A stretch of 64,000 bases of DNA from Caballeronia sp. TF1N1 (GCF_022878925.1 NZ_CP084628.1:992001-1056000), one strand, 5' to 3'. Positions 42,435 through 50,878 are shown, counted from the first letter of the stretch. Made by a program: numbers and translations. Notes: generated by a model from the letters alone, not told the origin.

Positions 42435-43807
42435 GGACCTATCCGTAATTCTGTGGGCGAGGCATATTATGAGAGGTGAGGTAAAAGTTATGGATATGCC
42501 GATGAAGAAGAAACGCACCGTCGCTTCTCAGGCAGCGGCCCGAGGGCCGCTGCCCGCCCTTCCGGAAGGTCTGCTGGATGACCTGGTCAAAGGCCCGATG
42601 ACGCCCACCGAGGTCCAGGACCTGATGCTGGCGTTCAACAAGGCACTCATCGAGCGCGCGATGGGCGCCGAGATGAAGATGCATCTGGGCTACCTGGCGG
42701 GGCAGCCGAAACCCGACGGCCAGGACAACGAACGTAACGGCGCCAGCGGCAAGACGCTCATCACCGATTATGGCCCGCTCAGGGTCGATCTGCCGCGTGA
42801 TCGTGACGGCAGTTTTGAACCCATCCTGATTCCGAAACACGAGCGCCGTTTTACCGGTTTCGACGAGCGCATCATCGCCATGTACGCGCGCGGCATGAGT
42901 GTGCGCGAGATCCAGGCGTTTCTGGCCGAAGCCTATGGCACCGAGGTTTCGCCCGATTTCATCAGCTCGGTCACCGACGAAGTCATGGCTGAAGCGCTCG
43001 CCTGGCAAAGCCGTCCGCTTGAGCCGATGTACCCGGTGGTGTTCTTCGACGCGTTGCGTGTGAAGATCCGTGGCGACGGCGTGGTGAGCAACAAGGCGGT
43101 GTATCTGGCGCTGGGCATTCAGGCCGACGGCCAGCGCGATGTGCTCGGCCTGTGGATCGAACAGACCGAAGGGGCGAAGTTCTGGCTGAAAGTGTTCAAC
43201 GAACTGAAGACCCGGGGCTGCCAGGACATCCTGATCGCGGTGGTCGACGGCCTGAAGGGACTGGCTGAGGCGATTGGCACGGCGTACCCGCGCACGGCCG
43301 TGCAGACCTGCATCGTGCATCTGATCCGCAACAGTCTGGAGTACGCCAGCTACAAGGACCGCAAGAGCGTGGCCGCAGCGCTGCGGCCGGTCTATGCCGC
43401 CGCGAGTGAACAGGCCGCTCAGCAGGCCCTGGAGGCCTTTGCCGAAGGCCCGTGGGGTGCGAAGTATCCGACTATCGTGCAGTCGTGGCGACGGGCGTGG
43501 GAGAACGTCACACCGTTTTTCGTGTTTCCGCCGGACATACGCCGTGTCGTCTACACCACCAACGCCATTGAGAGTCTGAACATGCAACTACGCAAGATCA
43601 TCAAGACACGCGGCCACTTCCCCAATGACGAGGCCGCCATCAAGCTGCTGTGGCTGGCATTGCGCAACGTGCTGGCAAAGTCAGTACGCGCGGCGTTCGA
43701 CTGGTCGTCCGCGATGAACCAGTTTGCCATCCTGTTTGGAGAGCGTTTTACCAACGCACGCGGGTGACTCCGCTAACCGCCTCGCACACAAAAATGCGGA
43801 CAGGTTC
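42435..43807 (+). mobile_element. Complete IS256-family insertion sequence, 1373 bp
   Basis: Bounded by imperfect 29-bp inverted repeats (42435-42463 and 43779-43807, 23 of 29 positions matching) and by 8-bp direct repeats of CGTTTTGC. It holds one transposase gene in the orientation of the host gene. Its GC content and codon use are higher than those of the gtr cassette it entered. Identical target copies and intact ends suggest a fairly recent insertion. Element identity at the ISfinder level cannot be given without a search. Confidence 0.88.
42490..43767 (+). CDS. IS256-family transposase
   Basis: 425 aa from ATG at 42490. DDE residues are Asp187 (VVFFDALRVKIR), Asp253 (AVVDGLKGLAEA) and Glu361 (TTNAIESLNMQLRK). 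Spacings of 66 and 108 equal those of the IS256 transposase. N-terminal DNA-binding part with GYLAGQPKPDGQDNERNG. All catalytic residues are present and the frame is intact, so it should be active. Cut-and-paste or copy-out transposition through circle forms is usual for the family. Confidence 0.93.
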   Translation: MDMPMKKKRTVASQAAARGPLPALPEGLLDDLVKGPMTPTEVQDLMLAFNKALIERAMGAEMKMHLGYLAGQPKPDGQDNERNGASGKTLITDYGPLRVDLPRDRDGSFEPILIPKHERRFTGFDERIIAMYARGMSVREIQAFLAEAYGTEVSPDFISSVTDEVMAEALAWQSRPLEPMYPVVFFDALRVKIRGDGVVSNKAVYLALGIQADGQRDVLGLWIEQTEGAKFWLKVFNELKTRGCQDILIAVVDGLKGLAEAIGTAYPRTAVQTCIVHLIRNSLEYASYKDRKSVAAALRPVYAAASEQAAQQALEAFAEGPWGAKYPTIVQSWRRAWENVTPFFVFPPDIRRVVYTTNAIESLNMQLRKIIKTRGHFPNDEAAIKLLWLALRNVLAKSVRAAFDWSSAMNQFAILFGERFTNARG

Positions 43808-43815
43808 CGTTTTGC
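43808..43815. repeat. Target-site duplication, right copy
   Basis: Second copy of CGTTTTGC, directly after the right inverted repeat of the IS256-family element. Removing the element with one copy restores the gtrA frame. Confidence 0.88.
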
Positions 43816-44227
43816 AACCTATGCCAGCGTTGGTGTGGCTGGCACCTTCGCTCAATATGCCGTGCTCTCCGCGCTCGTATCCATTCATGCGTGCGGGGCA
43901 GTCCTTGCATCCTGTTTGGGCTCAGTCACCGGGGCCATGGTCAATTATCTCCTGAACTACCACGCCACATTCCGCGCCAAGGCCTCTCATAACAGGACGG
44001 CTCCTCGCTACTTCACGGTCGCGGCAATAAGCGTCGGCCTCAATAGCGCGCTTATGTTCGCGTTTATGCACCGGCTTCGCATGAGCTGGCCGTTGGCCCA
44101 ATGCATCACGACCGCGTGCGTGCTGCTGTTCGGTTATAGCGTCAATTCCCTCTGGACTTTTCGCGTGCGCAGTGCGTGAGCGCCGCGTCCGTCGACTCAA
44201 CGCATTCCCTTGAACCAGAAATACCCG

Positions 44228-45748
44228 ATGTCCGACACTTCATTCGTCAAAGCTGATGTCGCTGCTTCACCTGCAGGCAACGGTGATGGCGGCAGTACAC
44301 GACACCTTATCTGGCTACTGCCTGTCCATGCAATCGTCTGGATCATCTCCGCTTGGCTTTCTCGCGGCAACCTTGACACCCAAGGGGACATGATCGAGAA
44401 CTATGTGTGGGGTATTGAGTGGCAGGCGGGCTATTCCAAACACCCGCCGCTATTCGCGTGGATCACGGCCGCCTGGTTCCGCGTCTTTCCACACACCGAC
44501 ATTGCTTATTTCGCGCTTTCAGCACTGAATTCGATGACGGGCCTTCTCGGCATCGTTGCGCTGGCGGGGCGCTTTTTACCGCGCCGGCTTGCGGTGATCG
44601 CCGGGCTCGCAATGGCCGTCTCTCCGCTCTACTCGAACCTTGCGATCAAGTTCAATGCAAACTCGGTGCTACTCTCTGTGTGGCCCTGGACGGCTTATTT
44701 TTTCGTGCGCTTCATGCAAACGCGGAGTTGGCGGGATGCGATTGCACTCGGAGCGCTGGCTGCCGCGTCCGTGCTCGGCAAGTACTTTTCGATAGTGCTT
44801 TTGATTGCGCTGTTCGTTGCGATGCTTGCGCGACCAGCTTGGCGAGCAAACCTTTTCGATTGGCGCGCGCTACTGGTCGCAGCGGCGGGTGCGGTCGTGC
44901 TAGGACCGCATGTTCACTGGCTCGTCGTCAATCACTTCCCGACCTTCGCCTACGCTGACGAACGTACGGGCGGCACCTTTATGGCCGCTGTGGCGCGTTT
45001 CGGCGTTTATACCCTCGCGCAGGTTGGCTATCTCGCGCTGAGCTTTGCCATGACGCTCATGCTGGTGCATGGGCGACGAGGTCAGGCTGCCCGGTTCATG
45101 GTCGAAAGCGTCGTAAGGCCTTCGCTGAATCCGGACCTCTGGTGGCTGGCGCTCGGCCCTCTCATGACCGTGGGCGTGATCGCCGTACTGTCCAGAACAC
45201 AGATGGCTTCGGTATGGGGCATGGCGCAATGGTTTGCTATCGTGCCGTTGTGGTTGGCCGCTCTGGATCGCGCGGGCTTCAAGTTGAAGCCTGAGAGGGC
45301 GGTTCGCGCGCTGGCTGGTTACTGGGCAATTGCCTTGGTGATTGCTTCCGCAGTCGGCTACCTTGGCGCGCTCCGTAATACCGACGATGCCGCCGAACCC
45401 CGTGCGGAACTCGCAAGGGCGGCGCATGTGCTGTGGAATCAGCGCTTCGGGTACGACATGCCTGTGGTCGCCGGTTCGGTCCATGAAGCGCAATCGATCG
45501 CGTTTTACGGTGACGGCAACACTCACTATTGGGACATCTCCAATCCGCGAACGACACCTTGGCTGGCTATCGAGGACCTGAAGCAACGCGGCGCACTGTT
45601 CGTATGCGAAGAGATCGATACGCGCTGCATGGAAGAATCAAAACGAATCACTGGTGCAACGCCAGTCAGGGTCGAAGTCAACAAGCACGCTTGGGGGCGC
45701 TCGCTCATGGCGCGACAATATCTTTTATTCGTCCTGACGCCTCGCTGA
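44228..45748 (+). CDS. GT39/ArnT-like membrane glycosyltransferase (Gtr-type, third gene of cassette)
   Basis: 506 aa from ATG at 44228; a TTG at 44210 is an alternative. About 10-12 TM helices in residues 20-390. A conserved GT39-type acidic loop after TM1 has RGNLDTQGDMIENYVWGIEW and then GYSKHPPLFAWITAAWFRVF, the HPP motif of lipid-donor glycosyltransferases. A soluble periplasmic C-terminal domain follows (390-506). Together with gtrB and gtrA it mirrors phage-type gtr loci, where the third protein moves the sugar from undecaprenyl phosphate to O-antigen in the periplasm. The target polymer is not known. Confidence 0.85.
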   Translation: MSDTSFVKADVAASPAGNGDGGSTRHLIWLLPVHAIVWIISAWLSRGNLDTQGDMIENYVWGIEWQAGYSKHPPLFAWITAAWFRVFPHTDIAYFALSALNSMTGLLGIVALAGRFLPRRLAVIAGLAMAVSPLYSNLAIKFNANSVLLSVWPWTAYFFVRFMQTRSWRDAIALGALAAASVLGKYFSIVLLIALFVAMLARPAWRANLFDWRALLVAAAGAVVLGPHVHWLVVNHFPTFAYADERTGGTFMAAVARFGVYTLAQVGYLALSFAMTLMLVHGRRGQAARFMVESVVRPSLNPDLWWLALGPLMTVGVIAVLSRTQMASVWGMAQWFAIVPLWLAALDRAGFKLKPERAVRALAGYWAIALVIASAVGYLGALRNTDDAAEPRAELARAAHVLWNQRFGYDMPVVAGSVHEAQSIAFYGDGNTHYWDISNPRTTPWLAIEDLKQRGALFVCEEIDTRCMEESKRITGATPVRVEVNKHAWGRSLMARQYLLFVLTPR

Positions 45749-45929
45749 TGATGAACAGATGCTCGCAGCCACACGCGCGGGCGAGGTGATCGGCATTCGC
45801 GTTGGCGTCCCAACGAAACGCGCTGGCTTGGGCTATGACCGGTCCGCTTGCACGCGGAGCTATGAGCCGTCAGGATGTGCGACTTGGCGTATCAAGGCCG
45901 GATGAAAGATGACGGCCCGAGTTCGACTC

Positions 45930-47285
45930 TTAGCGAGGCGGGCGCCCCTTCACCACCAACCTCGCCTCCAACCCACCCCCCTCACGCTCATGCAGCGTGA
46001 GCGTCGCATCCATCGCAAGCGTCAATTGACGCGCAATCGCGAGCCCCAGGCCGGTCCCTCCGGTCTGCCGGTTACGCGATCCTTCCAGCCGCACGAACGG
46101 CTCGAACACCGCTTCCAGCGACTCGCCCGGAATACCCGGTCCGCGATCCAGCACCACGATCGAAGCGCCTCCGTCCGGCAGTCCGCCGATCTTGATCTCC
46201 GCTGCTCCGGCGAACTTGAGCGCGTTATCCACGAGATTGCCGACGATCCGTCGCAACGCCTGCGGCCGCGTCACCATCGTGCCGCCGATACTTCCCTTGA
46301 GCGACACGACCTTGCCCGCATCGAGATAATCGTTGAGAAGGCTCTCGAACAGCGCGTCCGAATCGACACGGAGCGGCGCCTCGGTCGTGCCGTGCAACGT
46401 CCGTGCATAAGTCACGCCTTCCTTCACGAGCGTTTCCATCTCCTGCAAATCCTGCTGTAACCTGGCACCGGCAGGATTTTCATCCATCGTGTCGACGCGC
46501 AATCGCATGCGCGTAATCGGCGTCTGCAAGTCATGCGTAATGGCCGCGAGTATCTGCATGCGCTGGGTCATGTACATCGAGACGCGGTCTTGCATCGCGT
46601 TGAATGCCTTGGCCGCGCGCGTTACTTCGTCCGGACCGTGCTCGGGCAGACGCGTGGCCTTGAGGTCCGGACCGAGTGTGTCCGCGGCTTCGGCCAATTG
46701 CTTGAGCGGGCGCGTCGCGATACGCACCGCGAGCCAGCAACATGCCGCGAGCAGCACGAGTTGTCCTGCAAGCACGAGCGGCAGCCACGCGGACAGCGGC
46801 GTGCCGACCATCGGATGCATGTCGATGGTGAGCGGGCTGCCATCGGTGAGACGCAAGTGAACCTGCATGCGTTCGGCATCGCCGGGAACGGCATTGACCG
46901 TCAGCGGATAACGCTTGCCGATGCCATCCGCAATCGACTCCGCAAATCGCTCGGAAAGCGCGGCATCGAGCGGCGTGCCGCTTTCGCCCGGCCCGAGGAT
47001 GAATTGATAGCTGCGGCGCGCCAGTCGCGGCAGCCACTCGGCGCGTTCGGCGGGCGGCAGATGATCGAGCAGCGCCACGGAACTCGTCACCTCGCGCTCG
47101 ACGTAGCCGACCATCACGTTGGTCATCGACTGATCGCGCTCGGTCATCGTGATCCAGAACGACAGCGTCTGCGCAAGCGCGATACCCACGAACAGAATCA
47201 CCGCGAGCCGCGCGAACAGTGTGCGCGGCCAGGGCAAGAACCGTGGCGGATGCGCGGTCGATGTCGTTGCACCGAGCGCGCTCAT
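45930..47285 (-). CDS. Sensor histidine kinase (EnvZ/OmpR-class)
   Basis: 451 aa from ATG at 47285, overlapping the regulator stop by 4 bases. TM1 (FARLAVILFVGIALAQTLSFW, about 21-41), a periplasmic domain to about 165, TM2 (LPLVLAGQLVLLAACCWLAV), a HAMP domain, HisKA with His251 in AITHDLQTPITR, and HATPase (GNLVDNALKFA, DRGPGIPGE, GGTGLGLAIARQL). It senses an envelope or periplasmic signal and phosphorylates the regulator encoded just upstream. Ends 181 bases from the gtr cassette, with nothing recognisable between. Confidence 0.92.
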   Translation of the reverse strand: MSALGATTSTAHPPRFLPWPRTLFARLAVILFVGIALAQTLSFWITMTERDQSMTNVMVGYVEREVTSSVALLDHLPPAERAEWLPRLARRSYQFILGPGESGTPLDAALSERFAESIADGIGKRYPLTVNAVPGDAERMQVHLRLTDGSPLTIDMHPMVGTPLSAWLPLVLAGQLVLLAACCWLAVRIATRPLKQLAEAADTLGPDLKATRLPEHGPDEVTRAAKAFNAMQDRVSMYMTQRMQILAAITHDLQTPITRMRLRVDTMDENPAGARLQQDLQEMETLVKEGVTYARTLHGTTEAPLRVDSDALFESLLNDYLDAGKVVSLKGSIGGTMVTRPQALRRIVGNLVDNALKFAGAAEIKIGGLPDGGASIVVLDRGPGIPGESLEAVFEPFVRLEGSRNRQTGGTGLGLAIARQLTLAMDATLTLHEREGGGLEARLVVKGRPPR

Positions 47286-48022
47286 GGCGATGCATCCAGC
47301 GGCGTGACCGCAGCGGAAAACACATAGCCTTCGCTGCGCAACGTCTTGATGTAGCGCGGCTCGCGCGCCTCGTCTCGCAGACGCTGACGCAGACGGCTCA
47401 CCAGCAGATCGATGGAGCGGTCGAAGGCATCGGCCTGACGGCCTTGCGTCAGGTTGAGCAATTGATCGCGCGTAAGCACGCGTTGCGGATTGTCGAGGAA
47501 CACGCGCAGCAGGCGATATTCCGCGCCCGACAGCGCCACCATGGTGCCTTCTGCATCGAGCAGATGGCGCGCGGTGGTGTCGAGCCGCCAGTCGCCGAAG
47601 CCCAGCATTTGCGCCGATTCGGTCACTTCCATTCCCGGCGGCAACATGCGTGTGCGACGCAGCACGGACCGAATGCGCGCGAGCAGTTCGCGCACGGCGA
47701 AGGGCTTGGGCAGGTAGTCGTCCGCGCCCATTTCGAGGCCGAGAATGCGGTCGGCTTCCTCGTTGCGCGCGGTGAGCATAAGCACGGGCACCGCGCGGAA
47801 CTTGCTCGCGCGCAATTCGCGGCACAAGACGAGGCCGTCCTCGCCGGGCAGCATCAGGTCGAGCACGATCAAATCCGGCGCGCCTTGTTCGAGCGCCGCG
47901 CGCATCTGGCGTCCGTTGGCGGCGAGCGAAACGCGCATGCCATTCTTTTCGAGGTAGGTCGCGAGCAACTCGCGGATACCGCGATCGTCATCGACGATCA
48001 GCACATGGTCGGTCGTTTCCAT
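47282..48022 (-). CDS. OmpR-family response regulator
   Basis: 246 aa. Receiver with acidic pocket DDD (11-13), phospho-acceptor Asp55 in LIVLDLMLPGEDG, Thr in MLTARNEEADR and Lys in YLPKPFAVRELL. C-terminal winged helix about 145-240 (ALSGAEYRLLRVFLDNPQRV, VSRLRQRLRDEAREPRYIKT, RSEGYVF). First of the two-gene system, 7 bases after a possible 40-codon gene. It likely binds the GTATC repeats found in the upstream region and may regulate itself and the small periplasmic proteins on the other side. Confidence 0.93.
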   Translation of the reverse strand: METTDHVLIVDDDRGIRELLATYLEKNGMRVSLAANGRQMRAALEQGAPDLIVLDLMLPGEDGLVLCRELRASKFRAVPVLMLTARNEEADRILGLEMGADDYLPKPFAVRELLARIRSVLRRTRMLPPGMEVTESAQMLGFGDWRLDTTARHLLDAEGTMVALSGAEYRLLRVFLDNPQRVLTRDQLLNLTQGRQADAFDRSIDLLVSRLRQRLRDEAREPRYIKTLRSEGYVFSAAVTPLDASP

Positions 48023-48029
48023 CGATAGC

Positions 48030-48152
48030 TCACGGCTTCTTGCGCTTGATCTGCACCCGGCGCGTGGTTATCGCGAGGCACTGCACCGGATGGGCCAGTT
48101 TGGTTGCGATACCGCCGAATAAAAACGCTGCGACGGCGAAGAACTGCTTCAT
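48030..48152 (-). CDS. Possible 40-aa small protein before the response regulator
   Basis: ATG at 48152 with a GGGAGA site 6 bases upstream. The protein MKQFFAVAAFLFGGIATKLA begins with Lys and a hydrophobic stretch, then a basic tail (TTRRVQIKRKKP), so a small membrane-associated peptide is possible. The stop lies 7 bases before the regulator ATG. It may be a real small gene or a leader peptide. No family recognised. Confidence 0.42.
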   Translation of the reverse strand: MKQFFAVAAFLFGGIATKLAHPVQCLAITTRRVQIKRKKP

Positions 48153-48210
48153 TTTCAATCTCCCGCGTGATCGCTGTGTCTGCGTTATAGCGCAGAACGC
48201 GAGCGCTTTT

Positions 48211-48342
48211 GTATCGCAGTGTATCCGGACTTTCTCGCGACACATGCGGATTCACTCGCGTGTCTTGAACGGCGCTTCGTATCGCAATGTATCCGCGCTG
48301 CTTTCGATACAAAACATTGCTCACGCAACACACAGCGGATAC
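48211..48342. promoter_or_regulatory. Repeated GTATC boxes, probable OmpR-type regulator binding sites
   Basis: Two near-identical 16-mers, GTATCGCAGTGTATCC (48211-48226) and GTATCGCAATGTATCC (48279-48294), each contain two GTATC half-sites starting 10 bases apart. Two more half-sites occur in the opposite direction at 48306-48310 (GATAC) and 48337-48342 (GGATAC). Direct half-sites one helical turn apart are what dimeric OmpR-family regulators bind. They lie between the regulator operon and the divergent DUF4148 gene. Confidence 0.6.
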
Positions 48343-48423
48343 GTCCGAACGTTTTAATGCTTCAACGACGGCGTTGGCGGATTTCAAGCGTCGCTTCTCA
48401 CCCACCAGTTAAGGAGTAGCACC

Positions 48424-48612
48424 ATGAAGATTTCTATCGTTGCTTTCGCTCTCGTTGCAAGCGCCATGACGGGCATTGCTCACGCGGAGGTCCACGCCAC
48501 GTCGACGCAACCGCAGGTCGGCAAGACACGCGCGCAAGTGAAGCGCGAACTCATACAAGCGCAAAAGAACGGGCAGATCGCGGCGCTCGCGAATCTGTAT
48601 CGCGGTAGCTGA
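48424..48612 (+). CDS. DUF4148 small periplasmic protein
   Basis: 62 aa with an excellent AAGGAG site. A signal peptide (ISIVAFALVASAMTGIAHA) ends at about residue 21, leaving a 41-residue mature chain with the DUF4148 pattern GKTRAQVKRELIQAQKNGQI. Function unknown; these proteins are abundant in Burkholderia and often stress-controlled. It diverges from the two-component genes, with the GTATC boxes between. Confidence 0.82.
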   Translation: MKISIVAFALVASAMTGIAHAEVHATSTQPQVGKTRAQVKRELIQAQKNGQIAALANLYRGS

Positions 48613-48651
48613 TCGGCACCCATTGTCTCAATCCATTTCGTGAGGTTCACC

Positions 48652-48924
48652 ATGTTCAAGAAGCTCATCACCGCTGCAGTCGTCGTTGCTAGCGCCACTG
48701 CCGCAGGCTCCGTTTTCGCAAGCAGCGGATACGGTCTCGCGCCGCACGGTGACACGTCGGCCGGCGTGCCCGCATCGCAACGCGCTCAGCGTGTGCAGTC
48801 GATCAACGATAGCGGCATGCAGGACTATGGCGGCATGCGCGATGTCCAGACGCAGTCTGGCAGCGCATCGACGATCACGACTTTCCCGACGAGCGGCACG
48901 GGTTCGCTCTTCGCGCATCACTAA
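48652..48924 (+). CDS. Small secreted protein, unknown function
   Basis: 90 aa from ATG at 48652 behind TGAGG. A signal peptide (FKKLITAAVVVASATAAGSV, cut near VFA) and a Gly/Ser/Thr-rich mature part with PASQRAQRVQSINDSGMQDYG. No Cys. It is 39 bases after the DUF4148 gene in the same direction and 36 before ohr, so it may be in one transcript with both. Resembles other small Burkholderia periplasmic proteins of unknown role. Confidence 0.7.
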   Translation: MFKKLITAAVVVASATAAGSVFASSGYGLAPHGDTSAGVPASQRAQRVQSINDSGMQDYGGMRDVQTQSGSASTITTFPTSGTGSLFAHH

Positions 48925-48960
48925 CGCCTTGATCAACGCCTACCGAAGGAGATGAACACC

Positions 48961-49377
48961 ATGACGCAACTCGACAAACTTCTCTACACCGGCAAGACAC
49001 ACGTGACCGGAGGCCGCGATGGCGCGGCGCGCAGTTCCGACGACCGGCTGAATGTCAGGCTCACGCCGCCCGGCGCGCCTGGCGCGGGGACCAATCCCGA
49101 GCAATTGCTCGCAGCGGGATGGTCCGCATGCTTCATCGGCGCGATGGGCAAGGCGGCCGCGAAACTGCAAGTGAAGTTGCCGGCCAATACCGCCGTCGAT
49201 GCAGAGATCGATCTGGGTATGAATGGCGATGCGTACTTGCTGCGCGCGCGGCTGAACGTGAGCTTGCCGGGCATCGAACGTGATGTGGCGCAGGCGATCG
49301 TCGAGGGCGCGCATCAAACCTGTCCGTATTCGAAGGCGACGCGCGGAAATATCGATGTGACCATTACGGTAGTTTGA
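48961..49377 (+). CDS. ohr: Organic hydroperoxide resistance protein (Ohr/OsmC family)
   Basis: 138 aa. Start taken at ATG 48961, 8 bases after GGAG; the ATG at 48952 touches the GGAG directly and is unlikely. Two redox Cys are present, in GWSACFIGAMGKAA and HQTCPYSKATRGN, the Ohr arrangement (Cys-Cys about 65 residues apart). It reduces organic and fatty-acid hydroperoxides in the cytoplasm, using lipoylated proteins. No ohrR lies beside it; control may come from the nearby two-component system or elsewhere. Confidence 0.92.
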   Translation: MTQLDKLLYTGKTHVTGGRDGAARSSDDRLNVRLTPPGAPGAGTNPEQLLAAGWSACFIGAMGKAAAKLQVKLPANTAVDAEIDLGMNGDAYLLRARLNVSLPGIERDVAQAIVEGAHQTCPYSKATRGNIDVTITVV

Positions 49378-49391
49378 AGCCGCAAAAAACT

Positions 49392-49425
49392 AAGCGCAGC
49401 CGTGCAAAGTGCACTGGCTGCGCTT
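49392..49425. terminator. Bidirectional terminator between ohr and sod
   Basis: Perfect 10-bp stem (49392-49401 with 49416-49425) with an inner GTGCA/TGCAC pair. On the minus strand it is followed by a T-run (from AAAAAA at 49384-49389), ending the superoxide dismutase transcript. On the plus strand it is followed by CTTTCT, a weaker end for ohr. Confidence 0.78.
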
Positions 49426-49477
49426 CTTTCTGCTGGCCGTTCAAAGCGGGAAAGCTCCCGCTCGCGATACTCGAGAC

Positions 49478-50101
49478 TTACTTCTTCGCTTCGGCAAAGC
49501 GCCGCGCGACTTCCTTCCAGTCGATCACATTGAAGAATGCGGCGATGTATTCAGGCCGGCGATTCTCATACTTCAGATAATAGGCGTGCTCCCATACATC
49601 GAGACCGAGAACCGGCGTATTGCCCGAGCCGATTCCCGACATCAACGGGTTGTCCTGATTGCCCGTGCTTTCGACCGCGAGCTTGCCCTGCGGTGTCACG
49701 CTTAGCCACGCCCAGCCGCTGCCAAAGCGCGTGAGTGCGGCCTTGGTGAAAGCTTCCTTGAAGGCATCGAAGCCGCCGAGGTCGGTATCGATCGCCTGGG
49801 CTACTTCGCCTTCCGGCTTGCCGCCGCCTTGCGGAGACATGATGGTCCAGAAGAGGCTATGGTTCGCGTGGCCGCCGCCGTTATTGCGCACCGGGGTGCG
49901 GACCGCTTCGGGCAGTTTGTCGATTTGCGTGATCAGTTGCTCGACCGGCAAGTCCTTGTGCTCCGAATTCTCCAGCGCGGCATTCAAATTATTGACATAG
50001 GTCTGATGATGCTTCGTGTAATGCACTTCCATCGTGCGCGCGTCGATGTTCGGCTCGAGTGCATCGTAAGCGTAGGGCAGGGGAGGCAGGGAATAGGCCA
50101 T
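49478..50101 (-). CDS. sodA: Superoxide dismutase, Mn-type (Fe/Mn family)
   Basis: 207 aa, ribosome site AGGAGA. Metal ligands are His27 ([11 protein letters not shown]), His in [10 protein letters not shown], and Asp and His in [19 protein letters not shown]. The [11 protein letters not shown] form with Gly and the [11 protein letters not shown] loop point to Mn rather than Fe, though cambialistic members exist. No signal peptide, so cytoplasmic. It converts superoxide to peroxide and lies beside ohr, making a small oxidative-stress cluster. Confidence 0.9.
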   Translation of the reverse strand: MAYSLPPLPYAYDALEPNIDARTMEVHYTKHHQTYVNNLNAALENSEHKDLPVEQLITQIDKLPEAVRTPVRNNGGGHANHSLFWTIMSPQGGGKPEGEVAQAIDTDLGGFDAFKEAFTKAALTRFGSGWAWLSVTPQGKLAVESTGNQDNPLMSGIGSGNTPVLGLDVWEHAYYLKYENRRPEYIAAFFNVIDWKEVARRFAEAKK

Positions 50102-50131
50102 TGCGAATCTCCTTTTTGACGATGAGAGGAA

Positions 50132-50623
50132 TCAATGCCGGGCCGGGCCGCTGGCGGAAAGCGCCAGACTGGCGTTTTCGATGGTCCGGGCAATGACGGA
50201 ATGCGGCCCATGACGGGCGACGTGGCGGATCAGCGCCACGTGTGTTTCGCGGCTGTGACGCAAGGCGGCTTGCCGGATCGTTACCGGCCGCTCTGCGCTT
50301 ACGGACAGCGCCAGAAGTGCTTCGTGCGCCTCGCAGCGCAACTGCGCGGCGGCGTCCTGATTGCCTTGTTCTGCGTAGTGATCGGCGAGATTGTGATGCG
50401 AGACGACGAGCGCCGCGATACAGTCCTCGCCGCGTCCGGGCGGCGGTGCTTCGATGAGTCGACGCGCGATCTCAAGTGCGTGCTCGAAGGTCGAGCTTGC
50501 TGCCGTGGTCTGTTGTTCCGCTGCGGCTTTCATCGCTTGCCGCATGAGTGCTTCCCACACGGGAAGACTCGGGCTGTCTTGTGCCGATATGTCCACGGCT
50601 TGGAATTCGATTCGTTCGTGCAT
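50132..50623 (-). CDS. Hypothetical helical protein, unknown function
   Basis: 163 aa from ATG at 50623 with GGAG upstream. All-helical, with QQTTAASSTFEHALEIARRL, VVSHHNLADHYAEQGNQDAA and QAALRHSRETHVALIRHV, which resembles tetratricopeptide-like pairs and the helical proteins often placed before sod in Burkholderia. No signal peptide. It lies 30 bases upstream of sodA in the same direction and may be cotranscribed. Function unknown. Confidence 0.65.
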   Translation of the reverse strand: MHERIEFQAVDISAQDSPSLPVWEALMRQAMKAAAEQQTTAASSTFEHALEIARRLIEAPPPGRGEDCIAALVVSHHNLADHYAEQGNQDAAAQLRCEAHEALLALSVSAERPVTIRQAALRHSRETHVALIRHVARHGPHSVIARTIENASLALSASGPARH

Positions 50624-50878
50624 GGCGTAGGCTCCAGTTCCTGCGCCCTTTGCGTCGACGAAAAGCCTGCGTACTCGGGACAAACAATGATAACCAGTAT
50701 CGAGGGAGTCTGCACGCGGGGGCTAAACCTCGCGTAAAGCGAAAGCTTGCAAGGTTGCCATGCGCGGATCATAGAGCAACTAACCGTCTTCCTCTTGACC
50801 ATCCACGAATTAACCCACCAGTAGCCTGTTAGCGACTCCCCTTGCCAACATGATTTCCAAATAAAGACAGTGGCATGT

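Larger units (their letters stand above)
42400..44179 (+). pseudogene. gtrA: gtrA (GtrA-family lipid-sugar flippase) split by an IS256-family element
   Basis: The original gene is 42400-42434 joined to 43816-44179: 35 + 364 = 399 bases, exactly 133 codons giving 132 aa. It begins MIPMQSGFWRFATYASVGVA across the junction, and the rest shows the four TM helices of GtrA proteins (GTFAQYAVLSALVSIHACG, LGSVTGAMVNYLLNYH, and later VGLNSALMFAFMHRL, ITTACVLLFGYSVNSLWTF). GtrA flips undecaprenyl-phosphate-sugar to the periplasm. Only about 11 codons are separated by the insertion. A frame beginning TTG at 43724 inside the IS runs into the gtrA body, so a chimeric but nearly full-length protein is conceivable. 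Confidence 0.85.
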
